A stretch of DNA of 64,000 bases from Bacillota bacterium (lineage in GTDB: Bacteria > Bacillota > Clostridia > Lachnospirales > Lachnospiraceae): NCBI GenBank assembly GCA_023443225.1, contig JAEZVF010000060.1:154773-218772 (forward strand), given 5' to 3'. Below the pieces are notes generated by a model, which made no database searches, was not told the DNA's origin, and saw nothing but the letters and a program-made list of their open reading frames with translations. Each line of letters begins with the position of its first letter. Position 1 is the first letter of the stretch. Positions 44,809 through 53,796 of the stretch are shown piece after piece. The translations under genes were made by a program, and so were the position numbers.

Positions 44809-44949
44809 AATAAATACAACACAAAATGTCATTTTTCGTATTTATTGTAATTCGATTAACTATTAATTTGAATTACAATTAATAGAATTTAGTGGCAGGA
44901 ATTTGTCACTAATTAAGACAACTTATTTTACATAATAGGAGGAGAAATT

Positions 44950-46002
44950 ATGACAACGAAAAAAATGGCAACAAAAAAGAGATTTACTGGGTTCATTTCA
45001 CTATTAGTAGTATTATCGATGTTATTAATGGGATGTGGTTCAGTAAAGACAGATGACGAGGTTAGTAGTGAAGCTGCAGGTAAGTCTGAAGCAGCAGTAA
45101 AAACTGAGGTTAAAAATCCTTACAGCGATGGGGTAAAAATCGGTTTTGTACCAAATGTTATTGGTGATTCCGTTGCAGCAGCATGGGCAAAAGGTGCCGG
45201 AGACGAACTTGCCGTATATGACAATGTATCATTTCAAACATTTGACGGTAAAGCATCTGCTGAAACTCAAACACAGATTATCTCAGACTTAATCACCCAG
45301 GATTATGATGCAATTATTTTACAGGCCGCAGATTCAGCTGCATTAGCATCTTCAGTAAAACAAGCAGAAGCTGCTGGTATACCGGTTATAACATTAAATC
45401 TTGATGCAGATACTCCTCATGCAGGATTAATTGCAATGGTGGATTACGAGGCTGGAAAACTAGTTGCACAGAAGATGGCAGAAGGAATGAATGATGCCGG
45501 TAAGGTAGTTATTATTCAGGCAACTGCAGGAGCAACCCGTGGAGAGAACTTGGAATCAGGTTTTAGAGATGAGATGTCGAATCATTCAGGTATTGAAATC
45601 TTAGATGCACAGAGTGGTGAATGGTTAACTGAAAAAGCAAATGTAGTTATGAATGATTTCTTAACAAAATACAGTCAAATCGATGGTGTATTCTGCCACA
45701 ACGATGCAATGGCTGAAGGCGCTTCTCAAGCAGCAGAAGCAGCCGGAAGACTGGAAGGAATGCAGATTTGGGGAGCTGATGGTGAATCTAAAGCATTGGA
45801 ATATATTGAACAAGGCAAGATGACAGGAACTATTTACACAAATTGCTTTGATCAAGGTGCAACAGCAGCCAGATTAGCAATGTATTTAATCGGTTCAGAA
45901 ACAGTAACATCTTCCTACACGAAAACCCCAATTATCAAAATGGCACCTATTGTAGTCACACCGGATACTGTTGACTCAATTGGTGAAAATATTCGCTGGT
46001 AA
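44950..46002 (+). CDS. Ribose-type ABC transporter substrate-binding lipoprotein
   Basis: This 350-residue protein has a basic N-terminus, a hydrophobic stretch and lipobox LLMGCGS (Cys near 29), then a type I binding fold of the RbsB class: KIGFVPNVIGDSVAAAWAKGAGDELA, DLITQDYDAIILQAADSAAL, GIPVITLNLDAD, DGVFCHNDAMAEGASQAA and MTGTIYTNCFDQG. The ligand is probably a sugar, polyol or related small molecule. AGGAGGAG precedes the ATG. A hairpin after its stop probably reduces transcription of the permease genes relative to this one. Confidence 0.9.
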   Translation: MTTKKMATKKRFTGFISLLVVLSMLLMGCGSVKTDDEVSSEAAGKSEAAVKTEVKNPYSDGVKIGFVPNVIGDSVAAAWAKGAGDELAVYDNVSFQTFDGKASAETQTQIISDLITQDYDAIILQAADSAALASSVKQAEAAGIPVITLNLDADTPHAGLIAMVDYEAGKLVAQKMAEGMNDAGKVVIIQATAGATRGENLESGFRDEMSNHSGIEILDAQSGEWLTEKANVVMNDFLTKYSQIDGVFCHNDAMAEGASQAAEAAGRLEGMQIWGADGESKALEYIEQGKMTGTIYTNCFDQGATAARLAMYLIGSETVTSSYTKTPIIKMAPIVVTPDTVDSIGENIRW

Positions 46003-46015
46003 GTATTCAGATAAG

Positions 46016-46061
46016 TGGCTGTTACAAAATCAAGGCAAAGCCTATGGTAACAGCCATTTTT
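46016..46061 (+). terminator. Leaky terminator between binding-protein and permease genes
   Basis: TGGCTGTTAC (46016-46025) pairs perfectly with GTAACAGCCA (46047-46056), followed by five T. Such intra-operon hairpins are common after binding-protein genes. Confidence 0.8.
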
Positions 46062-46092
46062 AAAAATTTCTGATATAATTTAGGAGGATTGT

Positions 46093-47097
46093 ATGCGTCA
46101 GGAAACAATTCGAAGACTGGTTTCATTAGGATTATTATTGGTTTTAATATTAGTTTTTGGTTTTTCTAGTGAATATTTTTTCACGTCTGAAAATATGTTT
46201 AAACTTTTACGTGAATGCTCTGTTGTAGGCATAATTTCAGTTGGTGTCTCAATGGTTATTATAACGGCAGGAATTGATTTATCAACTGGAGCAATTGTTG
46301 GATTTTCTGCGATGATTTGTGCCAATTTACTTTACTATACTAACTTACCGGTTGGATTAATTATGTTAACAACAGTAGTTATTGCTACTTTATGTGGATA
46401 TCTGAATGGTATTTTAGTTACCATATTTCGATTACCCGATTTTATTGCCACCCTCTCAACACAATTTATCTTCCGTGGCCTAGCCCTAATTTTTGCAATA
46501 CGCACCAGTGGTATGATTACGAACAAGGTAATTGAAAATAAAGGGATTCTAATACTCGGCGGTAGTATCAATGGTTTTTATCTTGTTACTATTACATTTT
46601 TTATAATTGCTTTTTTAGGGCAATATATATTAAAGAAAACGAAAATAGGAATCTATACTTATGCAGTTGGTGCAAACAGAAAATCTGCTGAGCTGTCTGG
46701 AATAGATACAAATAAAATAAAGAGATTTGTGTTTACCTTAACAGGGTTATTCTGTGGAATTGCTGCACTTTTTCTTATGGCGAAAATAGGAAGCGTTACT
46801 TCTGATACCGGTATTGGTTTAGAATTTGAAGTAATTGCTGCAGTTGTGGTCGGTGGATGTGCTTTTAGTGGAGGCCGTGGCGATGTATTTGGTAGTGTAA
46901 TTGGTGCTTTATTTATGGCAATTTTATCGAATGGAATTCTTAAATACAACCTGCCAACAGCCACACAGTTAATAATTAAGGGTTCCGTAATCGTCATTAT
47001 GGTGGTATTTGACTCTGTTTATAATAATTACATGGAGAAGAAAATTCAAGAAAAGAGTAAATTATTAGAGGAAGCTTCCATTGGAGGTGAGGCATGA
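46093..47097 (+). CDS. Ribose-type ABC permease 1
   Basis: A 334-residue permease of the BPD_transp_2 family with about nine hydrophobic segments. Motifs seen are VGVSMVIITAGIDLSTGAIVGFSAMICA near residue 55, GYLNGILVTIFRLPDFIATLSTQFIFRGLA, and VGANRKSAELSGIDTNKIK, the ATPase coupling loop, then VVVGGCAFSGGRGDVFGSVIGAL. It forms the channel with the second permease at 48602. The stop overlaps the ATPase start by 4 nt. Confidence 0.92.
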   Translation: MRQETIRRLVSLGLLLVLILVFGFSSEYFFTSENMFKLLRECSVVGIISVGVSMVIITAGIDLSTGAIVGFSAMICANLLYYTNLPVGLIMLTTVVIATLCGYLNGILVTIFRLPDFIATLSTQFIFRGLALIFAIRTSGMITNKVIENKGILILGGSINGFYLVTITFFIIAFLGQYILKKTKIGIYTYAVGANRKSAELSGIDTNKIKRFVFTLTGLFCGIAALFLMAKIGSVTSDTGIGLEFEVIAAVVVGGCAFSGGRGDVFGSVIGALFMAILSNGILKYNLPTATQLIIKGSVIVIMVVFDSVYNNYMEKKIQEKSKLLEEASIGGEA

Positions 47098-48602
47098 TGG
47101 CAAGAAAAAAGTTGCTGGAAATACAGGACATCGAGAAAAGCTTTAATAATGTACAGGTATTGAAAAAAGTTAGTTTAAATATTGAAGCTGGGGAAGTTCA
47201 TGCCTTTATTGGTGAGAATGGTGCCGGTAAATCTACATTAATTAAAATTATAACCGGTGTGTATCCAAAAGATGGTGGTAAGATTATTTTTAATGGGAAA
47301 GAATGTGAAATAAATTCTAGAGTGGATGCAGCAAAATTAGGTATTGGTGTAATTTATCAGGATTTTAGTTTAATCTCAACCCTTAGCGTGGTACAAAACA
47401 TCATGCTTGGAAAGGAAAGAAGTAAACTTGGGGTTTTAAAGTTCAAAGAAATGAGAAAACAAGTCAAGGAATTGATTGATAAATATGAGTTTGATATTGA
47501 TCCAGATGCTATTGTTGAAACATTAAGTATAGCGCAAAGACAGGTGGTAGAAATACTCAAGGCACTTAGTGAGGATTCCTCACTTATCATAATGGATGAA
47601 CCGACGGCATCTTTAAGTGCGAAGGAAGCAGAAAGTCTTTTTAAGATTATCATACAGTTACGGGAAAAAGGCGTAAGTATATTATATATTTCTCACCGAC
47701 TGGAAGAAGTATTTCGACTCTCCGACCGTCTTACCGTACTACGAGACGGAAGAGTGGAAGCGGTGCTATCAAAGGAGGAAATTAATCCTCCGGATGTTAT
47801 TCGCTTAATGATAGGAAAAGAAGTAAGTGAGGCAACGGCATCTAAAAACCTGTGTCAATCAGAGAAAGAAGTTGTACTCAAAGTTGAGAATCTTTCACGA
47901 AAAGGTGTATTTCGTAATATTAACTTAGAGCTGCACAGAGGTGAAATTCTTGGTATCGGCGGGTTGGTTGGATCTGGAAGAACAGAGGTAATCCGTTGTA
48001 TTTATGGAGCAGACCGTTATGATATGGGGACAATTACCTTTGAAGGAAAGCCACTAGAGAGAAAAATCAGTAAAAGTATTCAGAATGGCTTTGGACTGGT
48101 TCCGGAAGATAGACGAGGGCAAGGCTTTATCCCACTACTTTCTATTGAAAAGAATATTGCATTGATGAATTATGATATGTTAAGTAAATCTGGTATCGTA
48201 AATACGAGGTTGGAAAAACAATTAGGAGAAAATTCTGTATCGAAACTGGATATCAGACCCAACAATCCATTAATTACAGTAGGGAATCTATCTGGTGGAA
48301 ACCAACAAAAAGCCGTTATTGGAAAATCACTATGTCGTGATTTGAAAGTATTATTAATAGATGAGCCAACAGCGGGAATTGATATAGGTGCAAAAGATGA
48401 AATTTATAAGATTATTGAGAATCTGGCAAGTCAAGGAGTCTCAGTTATTATTGTATCTTCTGACTTGCAGGAGTTGTTAAAAGTATCAAACCGAATTCTT
48501 GTTTTCCGAAAAGGTGAGATTGTGAAGGAATTTGCCAGTGGAAGAATAAAACAAGAAGATATCTTAATGGCAGCATCCTGTATTGAGGAGGTAAATGCCT
48601 GA
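47094..48602 (+). CDS. Ribose-type ABC transporter tandem ATPase
   Basis: This 502-residue protein contains two ABC domains, as in RbsA/MglA. Domain 1 has Walker A GENGAGKSTLIKI near residue 40, LSIAQRQVVEILKAL in place of the signature and LIIMDEPTASLS. Domain 2 has GLVGSGRTEVIRCI, a degenerate Walker A typical of the family, VPEDRRGQGF, signature LSGGNQQKAVIGKSL and LLIDEPTAGIDIGA. It energises the two-permease channel. GGAGGTGAGG lies upstream of the ATG. Confidence 0.94.
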   Translation: MMARKKLLEIQDIEKSFNNVQVLKKVSLNIEAGEVHAFIGENGAGKSTLIKIITGVYPKDGGKIIFNGKECEINSRVDAAKLGIGVIYQDFSLISTLSVVQNIMLGKERSKLGVLKFKEMRKQVKELIDKYEFDIDPDAIVETLSIAQRQVVEILKALSEDSSLIIMDEPTASLSAKEAESLFKIIIQLREKGVSILYISHRLEEVFRLSDRLTVLRDGRVEAVLSKEEINPPDVIRLMIGKEVSEATASKNLCQSEKEVVLKVENLSRKGVFRNINLELHRGEILGIGGLVGSGRTEVIRCIYGADRYDMGTITFEGKPLERKISKSIQNGFGLVPEDRRGQGFIPLLSIEKNIALMNYDMLSKSGIVNTRLEKQLGENSVSKLDIRPNNPLITVGNLSGGNQQKAVIGKSLCRDLKVLLIDEPTAGIDIGAKDEIYKIIENLASQGVSVIIVSSDLQELLKVSNRILVFRKGEIVKEFASGRIKQEDILMAASCIEEVNA

Positions 48603-49612
48603 TGAAAGACAAATTACTTACATATAAGAAATATACTGCAAAATATCAGAAATTGCTTATCTTATTCATTGTAATGATTGCACTGACAATCTTACAGCCT
48701 GGTGTTTTTCTAACAGTTTCGAATTTTAAGAGTATTCTGTTATCCATATCGATTTATGGTATTATGGTCTGCGGTACAATTTATCCAATCCTTCTAGGTG
48801 GAATTGATCTATCGGTTGGAGCCGTAGCTGCGACAAGTGGAGCATGTACTGTAATTATGATTGTTAATAGCAATTATTCTACAAAAGGCGTACTATTAGG
48901 AATTTTGATAGGCCTAGGAGTTGGAATTTTAGTAGGTATTATTCATGGTTTTATAGCATCAAGCTTCCGTGTTCCAGCTTTTTTGATCACATTGGCATCA
49001 CAGAATATCATTTATGGTGTTGCACAATTGTTAACAAACAGTCAGGTTATCAGTTGCTTAAAACCGAGAGCGTTTACCTTTCTAGGAGGAGGACGACTGT
49101 TTGGCATACCATTTTCTATTTTTATTCTACTGGCAGTTGCATTTATAAGCTACTTTATCTTGAACCATACTGTGCTAGGTCGAAATGTTTATGCTGTTGG
49201 TGGAAATAGTGTGGCGGCTGATCTATCTGGTGTCAATAGTAAAAGAATTCATATGATAGCTTATGGAATATCAGGATTTACAGCAGCACTGGCTGGTATT
49301 GTACTTGCTTCCATGAATCAACAGGCAATTGCAAAAGCAGCACAGGGTTATGACAATGATGTTTTAACCGCAATCGTTGTTGGTGGCACCTCCTTAATGG
49401 GCGGCGAAGGTTCTATTCAAGGTGCAATCTGGGGAGCGCTATTGGTTGGAATTGTGAGTAATGGTTTGAGATTAATGGGAATCCCATCTACCTATCATAG
49501 TTTAGTGAAAGGTATTATTATCATCGTAGCGGTTTCCTTAGATGCGTACTCAAGATACAAAAACAGTGGATTAAGTAGAGGATTTTTCTTAAAGAAACAA
49601 AAAGCATCATAA
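48602..49612 (+). CDS. Ribose-type ABC permease 2
   Basis: A 336-residue permease homologous to the one at 46093 but distinct in sequence: MVCGTIYPILLGGIDLSVGAVAATSGA, GIIHGFIASSFRVPAFLITLASQNI, AVGGNSVAADLSGVNSKRIH and AIVVGGTSLMGGEGSIQGAIWGALL. Two different permeases in one operon imply a heterodimeric channel. It overlaps the ATPase stop by one base. Followed by the repeat region 49625-49766. Confidence 0.92.
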   Translation: MKDKLLTYKKYTAKYQKLLILFIVMIALTILQPGVFLTVSNFKSILLSISIYGIMVCGTIYPILLGGIDLSVGAVAATSGACTVIMIVNSNYSTKGVLLGILIGLGVGILVGIIHGFIASSFRVPAFLITLASQNIIYGVAQLLTNSQVISCLKPRAFTFLGGGRLFGIPFSIFILLAVAFISYFILNHTVLGRNVYAVGGNSVAADLSGVNSKRIHMIAYGISGFTAALAGIVLASMNQQAIAKAAQGYDNDVLTAIVVGGTSLMGGEGSIQGAIWGALLVGIVSNGLRLMGIPSTYHSLVKGIIIIVAVSLDAYSRYKNSGLSRGFFLKKQKAS

Positions 49613-49624
49613 ATCCTAGAGTTA

Positions 49625-49672
49625 CATTGGAATGCACAAGTAAACTTGTGATTCCTCATTCCGCTTTCATAA
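49625..49672 (-). repeat. Dyad repeat, copy C
   Basis: Inverted relative to copy A. It shares the core ATGAAAGCGGAATGAGGAAT and the CAAG-TTTA-CTTG hairpin, with compensating changes in the arm (CACAAG/CTTGTG), but lacks the TATAAT-containing end. Confidence 0.75.
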
Positions 49673-49702
49673 GATCACGAACAAAATGCGTGTTCATGAT
49701 CT
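49671..49702 (+). terminator. Hairpin between the two repeat copies
   Basis: AAGATCACGAAC (49671-49682) pairs with GTTCATGATCTT (49691-49702) with one mismatch. It follows the ABC operon and probably ends or trims that transcript; the T-run is short. Confidence 0.55.
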
Positions 49703-49710
49703 TGTTACTC

Positions 49711-49766
49711 CAATCGGAATACACAAGTAAACTTGCGATTCCTCATTCCGCTTTCATTATATCATA
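49711..49766 (-). repeat. Dyad repeat, copy B
   Basis: Inverted copy closest to A: from 49766 leftward it reads TATGATATAATGAAAGCGG and continues identically through GGAATCGCAAGTTTACTTG. It ends 14 nt before the amidohydrolase ATG. Its TGATATAAT would drive transcription leftward, away from that gene. Confidence 0.78.
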
Positions 49767-49780
49767 AAAGGAGATTACCA

Positions 49781-50689
49781 ATGAAAATAATTGATGCGCA
49801 TACCCATGTTTTTGATTATATCAAGGGGTTTGGCAGTAAGGGAGAATTACAGGCTTTAGGTAATGGTAAAGCACGCTGGGCAACAGGGGAAGTGCTTTCA
49901 ATGATACCAGAAGAATTAGGAGATAAAAGTTTTACTGGAGAAACACTGTTTTCAATTCTGAAAGACAATGATGTGGATAAAGCAATACTCTTACAGGGGA
50001 GTTTTTATGGATTTCAGAATGAATACACTTACGAGGTTGCAAAAAAGTATCCAGATTTTTTCCTTGCTGCCGGCACTCTTGATCCTTTTTGTAAAGCAGC
50101 AGATCAAATACTAGATCGATTGTTACATGATTTTCAATTTCCAATCATCAAATTTGAAACCAGCTCTGGTGGAGGTTTGATGGGATACCATAAAGAGTAT
50201 CGAATTGATAAAGAGTTTTCTAACGTGTTTGATAAAATTGCAAGAGAAAATCGTACGTTAGTATTAGATATCGGTAGTCCTCATATGGAAAGCTTTCAAC
50301 CGGATGCAATAGCCCGTATTGCGACAGAGTATCCAGATATGCACATCATTGTTTGTCATTTGCTTGCACCAACGATTCATGATGCAGATGCATTATCAGA
50401 AGCTTTAGATAAACTACAATTTGACAATGTATGGTTTGATTTAGCTGCTATTCCCTGGAATGTTGCACCAGAGACATATCCTTATCCTACAGGACAGCAT
50501 TTCATAAAGATGGCTGCGGAGATTGTTGGTTATCAAAAACTTCTATGGGGGACAGATGTTCCATCTGTATTAACAAAGGAAAGCTATGGGAATTTGTCTG
50601 CTTACATTACCCAATCTAGAATTTTTAATGAGAAAGAATTAGAAGCAGTATTTTATTATAATGCACTGGAAGCATACCCTTTTGCTTAA
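49781..50689 (+). CDS. Amidohydrolase-2 family metal-dependent hydrolase
   Basis: A 302-residue TIM-barrel hydrolase of the Amidohydro_2 (ACMSD/decarboxylase-like) family. It opens with IIDAHTHVFDYI (HxH at residues 6 and 8), continues with KFETSSGGGLMG, HIIVCHLLAP (His near 188) and ends with WGTDVPSVL, where Asp is the last metal ligand. Members hydrolyse or decarboxylate small cyclic or lactone compounds. It follows the ribose-type ABC operon, so it may process the imported molecule, but the intervening repeats and hairpin leave cotranscription uncertain. ATG 49781 follows AAAGGAG; an upstream start at 49733 lies in the repeat. Confidence 0.85.
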   Translation: MKIIDAHTHVFDYIKGFGSKGELQALGNGKARWATGEVLSMIPEELGDKSFTGETLFSILKDNDVDKAILLQGSFYGFQNEYTYEVAKKYPDFFLAAGTLDPFCKAADQILDRLLHDFQFPIIKFETSSGGGLMGYHKEYRIDKEFSNVFDKIARENRTLVLDIGSPHMESFQPDAIARIATEYPDMHIIVCHLLAPTIHDADALSEALDKLQFDNVWFDLAAIPWNVAPETYPYPTGQHFIKMAAEIVGYQKLLWGTDVPSVLTKESYGNLSAYITQSRIFNEKELEAVFYYNALEAYPFA

Positions 50690-50697
50690 AAAATTTG

Positions 50698-50743
50698 GGA
50701 GGGCAATTTATGAACAATCATAAATTGCCCTCCTGATTTTTTT
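50698..50743 (+). terminator. Intrinsic terminator after the amidohydrolase
   Basis: A 15-bp perfect stem, GGAGGGCAATTTATG (50698-50712) with its complement at 50719-50733, followed by seven T. Confidence 0.95.
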
Positions 50744-50751
50744 ACCTATTA

Positions 50752-50770
50752 GAAAATGAGAATTATTATC
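50752..50770. promoter_or_regulatory. Fur-box-like site upstream of feo promoter
   Basis: GAAAATGAGAATTATTATC matches the 19-bp Fur consensus at 16 of 19 positions and lies just upstream of the -35. Confidence 0.65.
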
Positions 50771-50780
50771 AAAAATAACC

Positions 50781-50808
50781 TTGACAAATGACTAAATTGT
50801 ATTATACT
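50781..50808 (+). promoter_or_regulatory. Sigma-A promoter of the feo operon
   Basis: TTGACA (50781-50786) and TATACT (50803-50808) are 16 nt apart, about 95 nt before the first feoA start. Confidence 0.75.
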
Positions 50809-50821
50809 TAAAATGAAAGTT

Positions 50822-50840
50822 GTAAATGATAGTCATTATC
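50822..50840. promoter_or_regulatory. Fur-box-like site just downstream of feo promoter
   Basis: GTAAATGATAGTCATTATC matches the Fur consensus at 16 of 19 and covers the region just after the transcription start, fitting iron-dependent repression. Confidence 0.75.
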
Positions 50841-50903
50841 AAATGAAACTATAGCGTGAACGTAAGAACGTAAGAATTATGAAAGAAAGCAGAGGTGTCT
50901 TTT

Positions 50904-51113
50904 ATGCCCTTAACAATGGTAAAATCAGGGGAAATTAATGAGATTAAAAAAGTCGGTGGAAAAGAAGAAACAAGGCGTTTTCTTGAAAACCTTGGCTTTG
51001 TGAAAGGAAGTATTGTCACTGTAATTTCAGAAATTGGTGGTAACATGATTGTTAGCATTAAAGAATCTAGAGTTGCAATTAACAAAGATATGGCTAATAA
51101 AATAATTGTGTAA
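50904..51113 (+). CDS. feoA: FeoA-domain protein (first copy)
   Basis: A 69-residue FeoA, an SH3-like cytoplasmic protein that supports FeoB. It shows INEIKKVGGKEETRRFLENLGFVKGSIVTVIS and ends NMIVSIKESRVAINKDMANKIIV, the typical alternation of LGF-KGS and the ARVALNKDMA-like end. Start ATG 50904 has AGAGGTG 6 nt upstream. It is first in the feoA-feoA-feoB operon under the Fur-box promoter. Confidence 0.92.
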   Translation: MPLTMVKSGEINEIKKVGGKEETRRFLENLGFVKGSIVTVISEIGGNMIVSIKESRVAINKDMANKIIV

Positions 51114-51131
51114 TAGAAAGGATGCGTGGAG

Positions 51132-51353
51132 ATGAAAACATTAAAAGAAATTTCCTGTGGAGAGTCCGTAAAGGTTGCAAAATTGAATGGACTTGGGCCG
51201 ATCAAGAGAAGAATTATGGATATGGGAATCACCAAAGGAGTTGAAATCTTTGTCAGGAAAGTTGCACCGCTTGGAGATCCTATGGAAGTAACGGTACGTG
51301 GGTATGAACTTTCCTTAAGAAAAGCAGATGCAGAAATGATAGAGGTAGAATAA
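51132..51353 (+). CDS. feoA: FeoA-domain protein (second copy)
   Basis: A 73-residue FeoA paralogue. It shows LKEISCGESVKVAKLNGLGPIKRRIMDMGITKGVEIFVRKVAPLGDPMEVTVRGYELSLRKADAEMIEV (quoted in part: MDMGITKGVEIF and APLGDPMEV), the classic FeoA signature, more canonical than the first copy. ATG 51132 follows AAAGGA; a GTG two codons earlier is possible. Two dissimilar FeoA proteins ahead of one FeoB are common in clostridia. Confidence 0.93.
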   Translation: MKTLKEISCGESVKVAKLNGLGPIKRRIMDMGITKGVEIFVRKVAPLGDPMEVTVRGYELSLRKADAEMIEVE

Positions 51354-51381
51354 AGCCATAAGAGGCAGAAGGAGTAAAGTT

Positions 51382-53559
51382 ATGTCAATCAAAATAGCAC
51401 TTGCAGGCAATCCAAACTGCGGGAAAACAACACTTTTTAATGCACTCACAGGATCCAATCAGTTTGTGGGAAATTGGCCTGGTGTTACCGTGGAGAAGAA
51501 AGAAGGAAAATTAAAAGGGTACAAAGATGTCATTGTAATAGATTTGCCAGGAATTTATTCTTTATCCCCTTATACCCTTGAAGAAGTAGTTGCTAGGAAT
51601 TATTTAATTGTTGAAAGACCCGATGTTATCCTGAATATTATTGACGGTACCAATGTTGAAAGAAATCTGTATCTTTCTACGCAATTAATGGAACTTGGCA
51701 TTCCAGTAATTATGGCAGTGAATATGATGGATGTTGTAAATAAGAATGGTGATCAGATACATATTGACAAGCTTAGCAAAAAGCTGGGTTGTGAAGTAGT
51801 GGAAATATCAGCACTAAAAGGTACTGGAATCACCGAAGCGGCAGCAAAAGCTGTAAACTTAGCAAAGACTAAGGCACAAACCCCCGCTATTCATGAATTT
51901 GCTGCGGAAGTAGAGAGTGTACTTGCTTCCATTGAAGATAAAATCGGTACGGAGGTATCAGCAGAGCAGAAGCGTTTTTTTGCAATTAAACTCTTAGAAC
52001 GAGATGATAAAATTGCTGCGCAAATGAAGCAGGTACCAGATGTTACAGAAGAGATAGAAAAAATCGAACAGGACATGGATGATGATACCGAGAGCATCAT
52101 TACAAATGAAAGGTATCTATTTATTACTTCAATCATCAAAGAGTGTTATACAAAGAAAAGTAAAAATAAACTTACAACATCGGATAAAGTTGATCGAATA
52201 GTAACCAATCGGATATTGGCACTTCCGATATTTGCAGTGGTAATGTTTCTCGTTTATTACGTTTCAGTAACAACAGTAGGTACCTGGGCTACCGATTGGG
52301 CTAACGACGGAGTGTTCGGAGAAGGTTGGAACTTCTTTGGTATGCAAGTACCGGGCATACCAGTAATTGTGGAAAATGGATTGAATGCAATCGGGTGTGC
52401 TGACTGGTTACAGGGATTGATTCTTGATGGTATTATTGGTGGTGTTGGTGGTGTTCTAGGATTTGTTCCGCAAATGCTAATTTTGTTTGCTTTTCTAGCA
52501 TTTCTAGAAGCGTGTGGTTATATGGCTAGAATTGCATTTATTATGGATAGAATATTTCGTAAATTCGGCTTGTCCGGCAAATCCTTTATTCCAATGCTGA
52601 TTGGTAGTGGATGTGGAGTACCAGGAATTATGGCATCTCGAACGATTGAAAATGATCGTGACAGGAAGATGACAATCATGACAACAACATTTGTACCTTG
52701 TGGTGCTAAACTTCCTATTATTGCTCTCATAGCTGGAGCCTTATTCCAAGGTGCTTGGTGGGTTGCGCCCAGTGCTTATTTTGTAGGTATAGCTGCAATT
52801 ATTGTATCCGGTATTATTTTAAAGAAAACCAGAATATTTGCTGGAGACCCAGCGCCTTTTGTAATGGAACTTCCAGCTTACCATATGCCTACAGTTTCAA
52901 ATATACTTCGCAGTATGTGGGAACGTGGTTCATCCTTTATTAAAAAAGCCGGAACAATAATATTATTGTCCACTATTGTGGTTTGGTTTGCATCCAATTT
53001 CGGTATTGTGGGTGGTAAAATTGGTTTGGTTGAGGATTTATCAGATGGATTTTTAGCAAACTTAGGAAGCTTAATTGCTCCGATTTTTGCGCCACTTGGA
53101 TGGGGAGACTGGAAATCCGCTGTGGCAGCAATTACAGGTCTTGTAGCCAAGGAAAATGTAGTAGGTACTTTTGGTGTTCTCTTTGGATTTGCCGAGGTAG
53201 CGGAAGATGGAACTGAAATCTGGGGAACTTTAGCTAGTAGCATGACTTCACTTGCAGCCTATTCCTTCCTCGTGTTTAATCTTCTTTGTGCTCCTTGTTT
53301 TGCAGCCATGGGAGCGATTAGGAGAGAGATGAACAATGCGAAGTGGTTCTGGTTTGCAGTAGGATATCAAACAGGACTTGCTTATATTGTATCTTTATGT
53401 ATCTTCCAGATTGGAAACTTAATCACGACAGGAGCTTTTGGATTTGGAACCATAGTTGCATTTGCAGCAGTTCTTATATTCCTGTATCTGCTGTTCCGAC
53501 CTTATAAGGAAAATAAAAGACAGAAAACCGAACTGGCAGGCATGGCAGGTGTAAGATAA
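51382..53559 (+). CDS. feoB: Ferrous iron transporter FeoB
   Basis: This 725-residue protein imports Fe2+. The N-terminal G domain has G1 GNPNCGKTTLFN (9-20), G2/switch region GNWPGVTVEKKEG, G3 DLPGIYSLSPY, G4 NMMD and G5 SALKGTG; a helical GDI-like domain follows to about residue 270. The membrane part has two Gate motifs (MLIGSGCGVPGIMASRTIEND and LLCAPCFAAMGAIRRE) and around eight helices, with cysteines in both. Length is typical of short clostridial FeoB. AAGGAG precedes the ATG. A Cys-rich peptide gene follows 99 nt downstream. Confidence 0.97.
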   Translation: MSIKIALAGNPNCGKTTLFNALTGSNQFVGNWPGVTVEKKEGKLKGYKDVIVIDLPGIYSLSPYTLEEVVARNYLIVERPDVILNIIDGTNVERNLYLSTQLMELGIPVIMAVNMMDVVNKNGDQIHIDKLSKKLGCEVVEISALKGTGITEAAAKAVNLAKTKAQTPAIHEFAAEVESVLASIEDKIGTEVSAEQKRFFAIKLLERDDKIAAQMKQVPDVTEEIEKIEQDMDDDTESIITNERYLFITSIIKECYTKKSKNKLTTSDKVDRIVTNRILALPIFAVVMFLVYYVSVTTVGTWATDWANDGVFGEGWNFFGMQVPGIPVIVENGLNAIGCADWLQGLILDGIIGGVGGVLGFVPQMLILFAFLAFLEACGYMARIAFIMDRIFRKFGLSGKSFIPMLIGSGCGVPGIMASRTIENDRDRKMTIMTTTFVPCGAKLPIIALIAGALFQGAWWVAPSAYFVGIAAIIVSGIILKKTRIFAGDPAPFVMELPAYHMPTVSNILRSMWERGSSFIKKAGTIILLSTIVVWFASNFGIVGGKIGLVEDLSDGFLANLGSLIAPIFAPLGWGDWKSAVAAITGLVAKENVVGTFGVLFGFAEVAEDGTEIWGTLASSMTSLAAYSFLVFNLLCAPCFAAMGAIRREMNNAKWFWFAVGYQTGLAYIVSLCIFQIGNLITTGAFGFGTIVAFAAVLIFLYLLFRPYKENKRQKTELAGMAGVR

Positions 53560-53658
53560 AATGTTGTGGCATGGATAATAGTGGAATGATCCTTACTGCT
53601 GCTAGCTGTGCATACTTCATATAGTTTGCAACCCCAATTATACGAAAGGAGTAAAATT

Positions 53659-53796
53659 ATGGGAACAATTTTGGTGGGATTATTACTTTTAGGTATCATT
53701 GTTGCTATCATTGCAAGTATGTTAAGAGATAAGAAGAATGGAAAATCGATTCAATGTGGAGGCGAATGCAAGAATTGTGGCGGGCACTGTCATTAA
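53659..53796 (+). CDS. FeoB-associated Cys-rich membrane protein
   Basis: A 45-residue peptide: an N-terminal membrane helix (TILVGLLLLGIIVAIIASML) and a short tail with QCGGECKNCGGHCH, four Cys and a final His. This matches the small FeoB-associated Cys-rich proteins that follow feoB in many Firmicutes and may handle Fe2+ at the membrane. ATG 53659 has GAAAGGAG 7 nt upstream; the longer frame from 53608 lacks support. Confidence 0.92.
   Translation: MGTILVGLLLLGIIVAIIASMLRDKKNGKSIQCGGECKNCGGHCH

Noticed and set aside
49733..49780. Upstream start extending the amidohydrolase by 16 residues
   Set aside because: The extra codons are from repeat copy B; AAAGGAG precedes the ATG at 49781.
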